From CAJXVY01 sp965660355 (GTDB lineage: Bacteria; Actinomycetota; Actinomycetes; Actinomycetales; Microbacteriaceae), in contig CBFHZN010000002.1 of the NCBI GenBank assembly GCA_965660355.1, positions 55,858 to 119,857 on the forward strand: a DNA stretch of 64,000 nt, read 5' to 3'. Position 1 is the first letter of the stretch, and every line of letters begins with the position of its first letter. This document shows, piece by piece, positions 1-7,587 of the stretch. Below the pieces are notes generated by a model. The model was not told the origin of the DNA. It was given only the letters and a program-made list of their open reading frames with translations, and did not search any database. The translations under genes and the position numbers were made by a program.

Positions 1-865
1 CCCCAAGGCAGAGGAAAAAGGCCTAACAGTTCACACTCCTGACGAGGCAGTGAAGTGGGCGGATGTAATTGTCATCTTGGCTCCAGATCCAGCGCAGCGT
101 GATTTATACACAAATTCGGTTGAGCCAAACTTGGCAGCGGGTAAGGCTTTGGTGTTTGGTCACGGTTTCGCAATTCGCTTTGGTCTAATCAAGCCACCAA
201 GCGATGTTGATGTTTTCTTGGTTGCTCCAAAGGGTCCAGGCCACATCGTTCGCCGCGAGTATGAGGCAGGACGAGGAGTTCCTAACTTGATTGCTGTTGA
301 ACAGGACGCCACTGGCGGAGCATTCGAGCTAGCACTTAGCTATTCAAAGGGAATCGGTGGAACCCGTGCGGGAACCATCAAGACAACCTTTACCGAGGAA
401 ACAGAGACTGACCTGTTTGGAGAGCAGGCTGTTTTGTGTGGAGGTGCATCACAGCTGGTTCAGTATGGCTTTGAAACCTTGGTTGAGGCAGGCTACCAGC
501 CAGAAATCGCTTACTTCGAGGTTTTGCACGAACTAAAGCTGATCGTTGATTTGATGTATGAGGGTGGAATCGCTAAGCAGCGTTGGAGTGTCTCTGACAC
601 CGCTGAGTATGGTGACTACGTGTCAGGCCCAAGGGTCATCACCCCTGAGGTGAAAGAAAACATGAAGGCGGTTTTAGGGGATATTCAAAACGGCAGCTTT
701 GCTGACAGATTTATCTCTGACCAGGACGCCGGAGCCCCAGAGTTTCAAAAGCTCCGCGCCAAGGGCGAAACTCACCAGATCGAGGGAACCGGTCGTGAAC
801 TACGCAAGCTATTTAGCTGGATCGAAAATAAAGACGATTACAGCGAGGGTAGCGTCGCTCGCTAA
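1..865 (+). CDS. ilvC: Ketol-acid reductoisomerase, 5' end cut off by the window
   Basis: Converts acetolactate or acetohydroxybutyrate to the dihydroxy acid, the NADPH- and Mg-dependent second step of valine/leucine/isoleucine synthesis. The reading frame is open from base 2, so the N-terminal Rossmann glycine loop (roughly the first 50-60 residues) lies outside the window. What remains includes the GHGF segment, APKGPGHIVRREY, the acidic helix with FGEQAVLCGG, and the C-terminal knotted domain with YFEVLHELKLIVDLMYEGG, all typical of class I (short) enzymes. It ends TAA at 863-865, one base before a convergent gene. It fits the leuB-ilvE and leuC-leuD genes further on. Family assignment is certain; only the start is missing. 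Confidence 0.97.
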   Translation, partial: PKAEEKGLTVHTPDEAVKWADVIVILAPDPAQRDLYTNSVEPNLAAGKALVFGHGFAIRFGLIKPPSDVDVFLVAPKGPGHIVRREYEAGRGVPNLIAVEQDATGGAFELALSYSKGIGGTRAGTIKTTFTEETETDLFGEQAVLCGGASQLVQYGFETLVEAGYQPEIAYFEVLHELKLIVDLMYEGGIAKQRWSVSDTAEYGDYVSGPRVITPEVKENMKAVLGDIQNGSFADRFISDQDAGAPEFQKLRAKGETHQIEGTGRELRKLFSWIENKDDYSEGSVAR

Positions 866-1234
866 TTAGTTATTGACCGATCGAAGCATCGCAAGGGTTA
901 GTGGAACTGCAACTGCGAAGTGGATGGCCATAAGAAGCGCTGCGGCGAGAGGGTCAGATACCCCTGGGATAGGCAGAACAAAAAACGCAAAGACGATGAT
1001 TGCGGTAATCCAAACGTTTCTCGATGGGTTTTCGGTTTTTTTCAGTGCCCTAGCTACTAAAAACGCTCCAATAGCTACTCCAACTGTTGCAACTGCGTAA
1101 AGGAATATCGGAATCTCTTGTTGGATGGGCTCTACAAAGAAATTTGCACCGGCTAGCACACCCACGAAATAAAGGGCGTAAACAGTTATCAAACCAGCCA
1201 GGGTGGCAATTGAGAATCTTGTTGTGTTATTCAT
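866..1234 (-). CDS. Small four-helix membrane protein, function unknown
   Basis: I do not recognise this protein. It is about 122 residues with four hydrophobic segments: one near the N-terminus (TLAGLITVYALYFVGVLAG), one around IFLYAVATVGVAIGAFLVA, one at WITAIIVFAFFVLPIPG and one near the C-terminus. A basic loop (ALKKTENPSRN) separates the second and third. The start at 1234 is chosen because GGAG lies 7 bases upstream; an in-frame ATG at 1264 would add ten residues but has no visible ribosome site. Its stop directly abuts the stop of ilvC (convergent) and it diverges from serA. No active-site motif is visible, so no function is proposed. Confidence 0.7.
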   Translation of the reverse strand: MNNTTRFSIATLAGLITVYALYFVGVLAGANFFVEPIQQEIPIFLYAVATVGVAIGAFLVARALKKTENPSRNVWITAIIVFAFFVLPIPGVSDPLAAALLMAIHFAVAVPLTLAMLRSVNN

Positions 1235-1304
1235 TTTCATCTCCAAATTTTCTGTATTGGTCATCCGCTAGGCTTGCATACGTAAAAAGATTTTGAGGGA
1301 AAAA

Positions 1305-2897
1305 TTGGCAAAACCAATAGTTTTAATTGCGGAAGAACTGTCTCCGGCCACTGTTGAGGCACTTGGCGACGAGTTTGAGATTCGACACGCCAACGGAGCA
1401 GACAGAGCTGAATTGTTAGAGGCACTAAAAGAGGCAAATGCTGTTCTGATTCGCTCTGCAACAAAGATGGATAAAGAAGCCATTTCCGCCGCTCCCAACC
1501 TGAAGGTAATTGCTAGAGCCGGTGTTGGCTTGGACAACGTTGACACCCCCGCTGCAACTGAGCATGGAGTGATGGTTGTGAACGCACCAACTTCAAATAT
1601 TGTGAGTGCCGCTGAGTTAGCCGTTGCGCACATTTTGTCACTGTCAAGAAACATGGCAGATGCCCACGCATCGATGCGTCAGGGGGAGTGGAAAAGATCT
1701 AAATACACAGGTGTCGAGCTCTATGAAAAAACCATTGGCATCGTAGGCCTCGGTCGAATTGGAACATTGGTAGCCAATCGTTTGGTCGGATTTGATGTGA
1801 AGCTAATCGGCTATGACCCCTACGTAACTCAAGCGAGAGCTGAGCAAATTGGTGTTGAGCTGGTTGAGATGGAAGAGTTGATGAAAAGAAGTGACTACAT
1901 CACAATCCACATACCAAAAACAGCTGAGACGACATCAATGATCAGCGATAACGAGTTTGCTTTAGCAAAACCAAACCTCAGAATCGTCAACTGCTCCCGC
2001 GGGGGAATCATTGATGAGGATGCGTTATACACAGCCCTGAGTGAAAACAAAATCGCGGGTGCTGGATTGGATGTGTTCAATTCCGAGCCACCCGCTGAAT
2101 CAAAACTGTTGGAGCTGGATAACATCCTGCTCACCCCACACCTTGGTGCATCAACAGGTGAGGCGCAGGAAAAAGCAGGAATCAGTGTGGCTAAGAGTGT
2201 TCGCTTGGCACTGGCCGGAGACTTGGTCCCCGATGCAGTGAACGTGGCAGGAGGACTGATTGATGCCTCCGTGAAGCCTGGAATCCCTCTGGCCGAAAAG
2301 CTTGGTCAATTGCTAACTGGAATTGCTCATGCGTCTTTGACCTCAATTGAAATTGAGGTCAGAGGCTACATAGCTGAGCACGATGTGACTGTTTTGAAAC
2401 TAGCCGCCCTGAAAGGAATCTTTCAAAACATGGTTACCGATCAGGTTAGCTATGTAAACGCTCCATTGATTGCCGAGGGCAGAGGCGTGGATGTGAAGCT
2501 GATCACTGACACAAACAGCGAAGAATACAGAAACGTCACCATTTTGCGAGCCACTCTGGGCGATGGATCAACGGTTAGCGTCGCGGGAACGGTGACTGGT
2601 CCAAAGCTCACCCAAAAAATCGTAAACATAAACGGCTACGACGTAGAGGTTCCCATGGATGACAACTTTGTGGTCATGGTCTATGACGATCGTCCTGGAA
2701 TCGTTGCGGTCTATGGAAGCGCTTTCGCTGAGGCAGAGGTGAACATTGCCGCAATGCAGATTGCTAGAAAAAGCGAGGGTGGCAAGGCACTTAGTGTTAT
2801 CACAGTCGACAGCCCCGTCTCAGCCGAAATCTTGGAAGATATTCAGTCCAAGACCCAGGCTGACTACGTGAGAGCTATTCAACTAACTGAAATTTAG
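1305..2897 (+). CDS. serA: D-3-phosphoglycerate dehydrogenase
   Basis: First step of serine synthesis: NAD-dependent oxidation of 3-phosphoglycerate. The 530-residue product has the type I (long) layout: substrate/nucleotide-binding domain with Rossmann motif GLGRIGTLVA, catalytic Arg in CSRGGIID, Glu in DVFNSEPP and His in LTPHLGAST, then an intervening domain and a C-terminal ACT domain, through which serine feedback acts in related enzymes. The TTG at 1305 is preferred because GAGGGA lies 5 bases upstream and the product then begins MAKPIVLIAEELSP like actinobacterial homologues. An in-frame TTG at 1293 sits on the wrong side of that ribosome site. The 3' end overlaps the convergent oxidoreductase by 4 bp. 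Confidence 0.96.
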   Translation: MAKPIVLIAEELSPATVEALGDEFEIRHANGADRAELLEALKEANAVLIRSATKMDKEAISAAPNLKVIARAGVGLDNVDTPAATEHGVMVVNAPTSNIVSAAELAVAHILSLSRNMADAHASMRQGEWKRSKYTGVELYEKTIGIVGLGRIGTLVANRLVGFDVKLIGYDPYVTQARAEQIGVELVEMEELMKRSDYITIHIPKTAETTSMISDNEFALAKPNLRIVNCSRGGIIDEDALYTALSENKIAGAGLDVFNSEPPAESKLLELDNILLTPHLGASTGEAQEKAGISVAKSVRLALAGDLVPDAVNVAGGLIDASVKPGIPLAEKLGQLLTGIAHASLTSIEIEVRGYIAEHDVTVLKLAALKGIFQNMVTDQVSYVNAPLIAEGRGVDVKLITDTNSEEYRNVTILRATLGDGSTVSVAGTVTGPKLTQKIVNINGYDVEVPMDDNFVVMVYDDRPGIVAVYGSAFAEAEVNIAAMQIARKSEGGKALSVITVDSPVSAEILEDIQSKTQADYVRAIQLTEI

Positions 2898-4534
2898 ATT
2901 TCGTTTCTAGCGAGAGCATCTTGGGCAAATTTCCAGGTGGTGTAACCACCGGATAAATTGCTCGCCTTGATTCCTTTGCTTTTTAGAATCTGGATTGCAG
3001 TGTGGGCGCGCTGACCCACTGCACAGTGAACCACGTACTCCTCACCAGCAAGCTCATCCAATTTGTCTCGAAGTTCATCAACCGGCGCCAAGATAGCCCC
3101 GGGGATGTGACCTCGATCAAACTCTGCTTGAGTTCTAACATCCAAAATCTTCACCCCGCGAGTTAGCTCAGAATCCAGTTGGTTCCAGTGAATATTGGGG
3201 GATTTATTCTCTAAGACGTTGTTGCCGACATAACCGGCGTGGTTGATGGCGTCCTTAGCGGAGCCAAACTGCGGTGAGTAGGCAAGCTCTAAGTTCATCA
3301 AATCATCCACTGAAAGACCTGCATAAATGGCGGTTGCGATAATATCGATCCGCTTATCGGCACCGTCCTTACCAACTGACTGCCCACCCAGCAATTTACC
3401 GGTTTCTGGGTCAAAAATAACTTTCAGAGAGATTCTCTCCGACCCAGGGAAATAACCTGCGTGAGATCCAGGGTGGAGGTGAATGGCTTTGTAATCAATG
3501 CCCATTCTCTGAGCTAAACCTTCGGTTATCCCTGTGAGTGCTGCAGCCATTCCAAAGGCACCTATGATGCCAGTACCAATTGATTTTCTAGCTGGTGCTG
3601 TCTCACCCGCAATCACATCGGCAACCAGCCTTCCGTGGCGGTTAGCGAGGTTGGCAAGCCAAATCATCTGTTGCTGGTCGGTTACGAGACTTTGTTTTTC
3701 AACCGCATCACCAACTGCAAAAATGTTTGGATCACTGGTTCTAAGGTGATCATCAACCTTGATACCCCCAGCGTTTCCCATTTCTAAACCAGCAAGCTCT
3801 GCCAGTTTGGAATCGGCAACAACTCCAACTGATGAGACCACCAGATCAGCATCGATGACTCTTCCGTCTTTCAGGGTGAGGGAGTTTTCGCCAATGCTTT
3901 GAGTTTCTGCACTAACCGCAATCTCAACACCGTGTTTATTCAAATGCGCCTGGAAGGGTTCAATCATTTCGATATCGAATTGCGGCAAGATGTGATCTCT
4001 GAATTCGACCATGGTGGTTTTCACGCCTCTGTGAACTAGGTTTTCGGCCAATTCAACACCAATGAACCCAGCACCCAGGATTGCAGCTGATTTGATTTCG
4101 CCCGCATCAACCATTTCTTTGATGCGAACACTGTCTTCCACATCTTTCAAAACAACAGCGCGGTCAATGCCCTCGATTGGAAGCTTTCTTGGGTTGGCAC
4201 CAGGAGAAATGATGATGTAGTCATAATCCTCTTGTTGTTCGCCGGTTTCTGAGTTCACCGCAGTGATTGTTTTGTTCTCGCGGTCAATTTCAGTGACTTC
4301 GGTGTTGACTCGAACATCCAAACGAAACCTGTTCCACAAAGACTGTGGGGTCTGCAAAAGCAGACTCTCTTTTTTGTCTATCACTCCGCCGATGAAATAA
4401 GGCAATCCACAATTGGCGAAAGAAACATAGGGTCCTTTTTCATAGACAATTATTTCTGCATCTTCTCTAAGTCTTCTAAGCCTTGTTGCAGCACTCATTC
4501 CACCTGCAACGCCACCAATTATTACTACCTTCAT
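2894..4534 (-). CDS. CoA-disulfide / CoA-persulfide reductase with C-terminal rhodanese domain
   Basis: FAD- and NAD(P)H-dependent oxidoreductase of the CoADR-Rhd (Npsr-like) family, which reduces CoA disulfide or CoA persulfide/polysulfide. Residues 1-~450 carry the N-terminal FAD motif VVIIGGVAGGMSAA, the redox cysteine in NCGLPYF (Cys42), the NAD-binding motif ILGAGFIGVELA and the second FAD motif FAVGDAVE. Residues ~455-546 form a rhodanese domain with active-site Cys504 in HCAVGQRAH. The start at 4534 is preferred over one 33 bases upstream: it follows the upstream rhodanese stop by 2 bp, has AAGGAC in front, and begins directly at the FAD strand. It is the last gene of the cstR-rhodanese-rhodanese-reductase operon, consistent with persulfide carried by the rhodaneses being reduced here (inference). 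Confidence 0.93.
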   Translation of the reverse strand: MKVVIIGGVAGGMSAATRLRRLREDAEIIVYEKGPYVSFANCGLPYFIGGVIDKKESLLLQTPQSLWNRFRLDVRVNTEVTEIDRENKTITAVNSETGEQQEDYDYIIISPGANPRKLPIEGIDRAVVLKDVEDSVRIKEMVDAGEIKSAAILGAGFIGVELAENLVHRGVKTTMVEFRDHILPQFDIEMIEPFQAHLNKHGVEIAVSAETQSIGENSLTLKDGRVIDADLVVSSVGVVADSKLAELAGLEMGNAGGIKVDDHLRTSDPNIFAVGDAVEKQSLVTDQQQMIWLANLANRHGRLVADVIAGETAPARKSIGTGIIGAFGMAAALTGITEGLAQRMGIDYKAIHLHPGSHAGYFPGSERISLKVIFDPETGKLLGGQSVGKDGADKRIDIIATAIYAGLSVDDLMNLELAYSPQFGSAKDAINHAGYVGNNVLENKSPNIHWNQLDSELTRGVKILDVRTQAEFDRGHIPGAILAPVDELRDKLDELAGEEYVVHCAVGQRAHTAIQILKSKGIKASNLSGGYTTWKFAQDALARNEI

Positions 4535-4536
4535 TT

Positions 4537-4860
4537 TCAAACCGTCCTTAGTCCTGCTCTTTTCCATGCAACCATTCCGCCAGACACATTGGAGACATCA
4601 AAACCTTCTGAGGAGAGAATTTTTGCTGCCTGCGCTGATCTCATGCCTGATTGACACATCACCATTACTGGTCTTTCCTTGGCAATGGATTTCAGTCTTC
4701 CCTCCAGGCTTCCCAAAGGGATGTGCTTGGCACCGGGAGCGTGGCCTGATTTCCACTCATTGCTCTCACGAACATCAATTAGTTGCGCACCCTCATCCAG
4801 TTTTTGCTGAACCTCGGTGACTTTGATGCTGGGAGTTTTGGATCTAAATAAACCGAACAT
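4537..4860 (-). CDS. Single-domain rhodanese, cytoplasmic
   Basis: A 107-residue rhodanese-like sulfurtransferase. It has the LIDVRESNEWKSGHAPGAKHI start of the domain and the six-residue active-site loop CQSGMR (Cys69), which would carry a persulfide. A short N-terminal stretch (MFGLFRSK) precedes the domain but is too short for a signal peptide. It overlaps the preceding rhodanese stop by one base (TGATG) and is followed 2 bp later by the rhodanese-fused reductase, so the three are surely co-transcribed. It is distinct from its neighbour: different loop sequence (CQSGMR against CASGGR), suggesting different sulfur donors or acceptors. The actual substrate cannot be told from sequence. Confidence 0.93.
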   Translation of the reverse strand: MFGLFRSKTPSIKVTEVQQKLDEGAQLIDVRESNEWKSGHAPGAKHIPLGSLEGRLKSIAKERPVMVMCQSGMRSAQAAKILSSEGFDVSNVSGGMVAWKRAGLRTV

Positions 4861-5177
4861 CAGATTGATGCGTCGAAACTGACAGTCTTACCTGAGCCGA
4901 TCCATGCGCTTGTGCCACCAGCAACACTCACGCAGTCAAGACCCTGCTGCTCTAAAAAGTTAGCGGCGGTCATAGACCTTCCACCACTTGCGCAGATAAT
5001 CCAAATCTTTTTGTCTTTTGGCAGGTCAGCCAAGTTTTCGGGGATCGAGTTCAGCGGGATGTGTTTTGCCTGGGGAACGTGGCCATCCTCGAATTCAAAT
5101 GATTCGCGAACGTCAACTACGAATTCGCCTGCTGCAATCGCCTGCTCCAGTTCATCTACGGTTACTTCCTGAGCCAT
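4860..5177 (-). CDS. Single-domain rhodanese, cytoplasmic
   Basis: A 105-residue sulfurtransferase of the rhodanese family. The domain begins VTVDELEQAIAAGEFVVDVR, continues with the GHVPQAKHIPLNSI segment, and has the active-site loop CASGGRS with Cys62 as persulfide carrier. No signal peptide. It lies 22 bp after the CstR-like repressor and overlaps the next rhodanese gene by one base. Two successive single-domain rhodaneses followed by a third fused to a flavin reductase suggest a persulfide relay; this is inference from order and not shown by the sequence. Confidence 0.93.
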   Translation of the reverse strand: MAQEVTVDELEQAIAAGEFVVDVRESFEFEDGHVPQAKHIPLNSIPENLADLPKDKKIWIICASGGRSMTAANFLEQQGLDCVSVAGGTSAWIGSGKTVSFDASI

Positions 5178-5199
5178 AATTTCCTTTCAATAAATGTCA

Positions 5200-5457
5200 C
5201 TATGAGAGTGACAAAAATGCTTTTTCTAGTCTTTTTCGGTCCGACTCACCGTTTTCATCCAAAGCACAGGCCGCTAGGCCTGAACTGAGAAGAGCGAATC
5301 CGGCTCTACTGATTGCAGCATTAGCTGCCGCCAGTTGAGTCAATACATCTGTGCAGTCTCGGCCATCTTCGATCATGCGCACAACGCCACCCAGTTGCCC
5401 CTGCGCTCGAACGAGTCTTTTGCGCACTGCCTCTAGGTCTTTTTCGTCTAAATCCAT
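5200..5457 (-). CDS. cstR: CsoR/FrmR-family repressor, CstR (persulfide-sensor) subtype
   Basis: An 85-residue all-helical regulator of the DUF156 family, which binds DNA as a tetramer. The family opening RLVRAQGQLGGVVRMIEDGRDC is intact, with Cys35, and the second cysteine Cys64 lies 29 residues later, the spacing of the CsoR Cys-His-Cys site. However the residue four before Cys64, histidine in copper-sensing CsoR, is Gly60. Two cysteines without the histidine is the arrangement of CstR, which senses persulfide by forming a di- or trisulfide. Position at the head of the rhodanese-reductase operon and a CsoR-type operator just upstream agree. I infer autoregulation and control of the divergent lipoprotein gene. 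Confidence 0.88.
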   Translation of the reverse strand: MDLDEKDLEAVRKRLVRAQGQLGGVVRMIEDGRDCTDVLTQLAAANAAISRAGFALLSSGLAACALDENGESDRKRLEKAFLSLS

Positions 5458-5466
5458 GATGTCTCC

Positions 5467-5495
5467 TTGACTACAGTCCTACCGTAGCATACCCT
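5467..5495. promoter_or_regulatory. Overlapping divergent promoters of the rhodanese module
   Basis: Plus strand: TTGACT at 5467-5472, a 17-base spacer and TACCCT at 5490-5495, giving a start site near 5502 and a short leader holding GAAAGGAAG before the ATG at 5517. Minus strand: TATGCT is the complement of 5486-5491. The two -10 boxes overlap in the TA at 5490-5491. The CstR-type operator begins at 5489. Confidence 0.65.
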
Positions 5496-5504
5496 AGGGG
5501 GTAT
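5489..5504. promoter_or_regulatory. CsoR/CstR-type operator
   Basis: The 16 bases ATACCCTAGGGGGTAT form an inverted repeat of ATACCC/GGGTAT flanking a G/C-rich centre, the form of operators bound by CsoR/CstR repressors. It lies between the divergent repressor and rhodanese-lipoprotein genes and covers the -10 box of the plus-strand promoter, so occupancy would block transcription in that direction and probably in both. Confidence 0.8.
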
Positions 5505-5516
5505 AGAAAGGAAGAC

Positions 5517-5888
5517 ATGAAAAAGTTTTTGAAAGTAATCGCCGCCTCTTTCGCGGCATTGTTTATTGCCAGCTCGCTTGCGGGTTGCGCTGAACCAGAG
5601 CAGGTAGCGGTTGAAGATTATGCGATGGTGATTGATGTTAGAACCCCAGAGGAATTCAATGACGGACACCTCGAGGGTGCCGAGCGAATCGGAATCGCTG
5701 ACAGTGATTTCATCCAACGAGTCGATGCACTGGACAAGACCGAAAATTACTACATCTACTGCAGAAGTGGAAACCGCGCAGGTCAGGCAATCAACGCAAT
5801 GCGTGATTTGGGATTCACCGGTGAGTTGGTGAACGGTGGAAGTGTTGGCAATGCGAGTAGCCAGACTGGCCTAGCGGTAGTCAAATAA
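5517..5888 (+). CDS. Rhodanese-domain lipoprotein
   Basis: A 123-residue exported rhodanese. Residues 1-24 are a lipoprotein signal peptide (MKKFLK, hydrophobic core, lipobox LAGC with Cys24). The remainder is one rhodanese domain: VIDVRTPEEFNDGHLEGA, then active-site loop CRSGNR with Cys82. It should be anchored on the outer face of the membrane and handle sulfane sulfur outside the cytoplasm, complementing the three cytoplasmic rhodanese domains encoded divergently. Ribosome site GAAAGGAAG precedes the ATG. The operator at 5489-5504 suggests the same CstR-like repressor controls it. The next gene starts immediately after its stop. Confidence 0.93.
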   Translation: MKKFLKVIAASFAALFIASSLAGCAEPEQVAVEDYAMVIDVRTPEEFNDGHLEGAERIGIADSDFIQRVDALDKTENYYIYCRSGNRAGQAINAMRDLGFTGELVNGGSVGNASSQTGLAVVK

Positions 5889-6497
5889 TTGAGCTCTAAA
5901 GAGTTTTGGGACGCCCGTTACCGGGATAGGCCCGAAAGCTGGGGAGATGACCCCAATATCTTCCTTAGTGAGATTGAGCTTTCTGGTTTATCCACTGCAG
6001 TTGATCTTGCAGGCGGTAACGGGCGTAACTCTTTGTGGTTGGCATCAGAAGGTCTCACCGTTGAAAATGTGGACATTAGCCCAGTGGCACTTGAACAGTT
6101 TTTAGAAAGGGCCAAACAAAGAGATGTTGAGAGTCATTGTCAAATAAATGCCTCCGACGCACAAACCGCTCAGTTTGGGTTGACTCCTGATCTGTTAGTG
6201 ATTGCCTATTTGCAAATCGATTCCGAAGGCCTTTTTAGGGCTTTGAGGAATGCTTTCGCCCAGCTCCGTGATGGCTCGCAGGTGCTTGGCGTTTGGCATG
6301 CGGTTGAAAATTTAGAGCATGGCTATGGCGGACCGCCCGATAAATCGGTTTTGGTTAGCAAGTCTCAGTTAGAACAAATCACCGCTGAATATTCATGGCA
6401 TGAGCTCAGCATTGAAAACCGGGATCGGGTTGTGAAAACTGATCACGGTGATGAGATTGCCAAGGATGTGGTTCTGTCTGGAAAACTGCGGGTTTAG
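5889..6497 (+). CDS. Class I SAM-dependent methyltransferase
   Basis: A 202-residue methyltransferase with the SAM-binding glycine loop AVDLAGGNGRNSLWLA, the acidic strand end NVDISPVAL and the LLVIAYLQID motif IV region. The opening FWDARYRDRPESWG is shared with TehB-like and thiol-methyltransferase-like small enzymes. The start is TTG at 5889 with zero bases after the stop of the rhodanese lipoprotein, so translation is probably coupled. Substrate unknown. The link to a persulfide module makes a sulfur or thiol acceptor conceivable, but this is only inference from context. Confidence 0.82.
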   Translation: MSSKEFWDARYRDRPESWGDDPNIFLSEIELSGLSTAVDLAGGNGRNSLWLASEGLTVENVDISPVALEQFLERAKQRDVESHCQINASDAQTAQFGLTPDLLVIAYLQIDSEGLFRALRNAFAQLRDGSQVLGVWHAVENLEHGYGGPPDKSVLVSKSQLEQITAEYSWHELSIENRDRVVKTDHGDEIAKDVVLSGKLRV

Positions 6498-6548
6498 CAC
6501 CACTTAGCCATCTGCACTAAAGTTGAGTAATCAACTGAGAGGTGACAG

Positions 6549-7577
6549 GTGGACAAGCTTAATCTGGCGGTAATTCCTGGAGATGGAATAGGCCAAGAGG
6601 TCACCCCGATAGCCTTGGAGGCACTTCATAAAGCACTTACCCCCAAAGGTGTCGAGATTACTCACACCGAGTATGACCTCGGTGCTGAGAGATATCTCAA
6701 GTCTGCCGAAACTCTTAGTCAGAATGATATGGATGCGCTTGCCTCTCACGATGCGATCCTGCTTGGTGCGGTTGGCGACCCAAGGGTCCCAAGCGGTGTT
6801 TTAGAGCGAGGGTTACTTCTGAAACTCCGGTTTGCATTTGACCATCACATTAACCTCCGACCTTCTAAATCCTTTGCAGGCATAGAAGGTGCGCTGAGTG
6901 GAAACCCAAGCTTTGATTTTTTAGTTGTCCGAGAGGGGACTGAGGGTCCCTATGTTGGAAACGGTGGTGCCATTCGAATTGGCACCGAGCAAGAGGTTGC
7001 GAATGAAGTTAGCGTGAATACTGCTTTTGGTGTTGAGCGAGTGATCAGGTTTGCTTTTTCGCAGGCAAACTCAAGAAACAAAAAATTGACTCTTGTTCAC
7101 AAAACTAACGTTTTGACCTATGCCGGCGCTCTCTGGCAGAGAATCTTGGATGAAGTTTCACCTGAGTTTCCAAAGGTAGAAACTGACTACATGCACATAG
7201 ATGCGGCAACCATTCACATGGTCACAAACCCCTCAAGATTTGATGTGATTGTCACCGATAATCTATTCGGAGATATCATCACTGACTTGGCTGCTGCAAT
7301 TGGAGGTGGCATAGGCCTGGCCGCATCGGCTAATCTAAACCCCACTGGGAATTTTCCTTCCATGTTCGAACCCGTTCATGGTTCGGCTCCGGATATCGCT
7401 GGCAAAAATCTGGCAGATCCGACCGCGGCTATCCTCTCCGCGGGCCTGTTGGCCGAACAGCTTGGCTACAACATTGCCGCTGACCAGATAAACCTTGCTG
7501 TTAGTGAATACGTAGCAGAAGGACATCAGGAGAAAACCACAGAAAAAATTGCCGAGAGCATTCTCTCCAGAATCTAA
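6549..7577 (+). CDS. leuB: 3-isopropylmalate dehydrogenase
   Basis: Third step of leucine synthesis, NAD-dependent oxidative decarboxylation of 3-isopropylmalate. 342 residues, normal for the family. Visible motifs: the VIPGDGIGQEV opening, LLLKLRFAFDHHINLRP with the substrate arginines, VVREGTEGPYVGNGG, catalytic Lys in VHKTNVL, the metal-binding aspartates in VTDNLFGDIITDLAA, and the NAD loop FEPVHGSAPDIAGKN. GTG start with GAGAGGTGA just upstream. It is followed after 10 bp by ilvE, so both probably form one transcript. Confidence 0.97.
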   Translation: MDKLNLAVIPGDGIGQEVTPIALEALHKALTPKGVEITHTEYDLGAERYLKSAETLSQNDMDALASHDAILLGAVGDPRVPSGVLERGLLLKLRFAFDHHINLRPSKSFAGIEGALSGNPSFDFLVVREGTEGPYVGNGGAIRIGTEQEVANEVSVNTAFGVERVIRFAFSQANSRNKKLTLVHKTNVLTYAGALWQRILDEVSPEFPKVETDYMHIDAATIHMVTNPSRFDVIVTDNLFGDIITDLAAAIGGGIGLAASANLNPTGNFPSMFEPVHGSAPDIAGKNLADPTAAILSAGLLAEQLGYNIAADQINLAVSEYVAEGHQEKTTEKIAESILSRI

Positions 7578-7587
7578 AGAGGAAGTT

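Noticed and set aside
5448..5717. Minus-strand open frame across the cstR/rhodanese promoter
   Set aside because: It runs through the operator and the lipoprotein gene on the opposite strand; no protein-like features.
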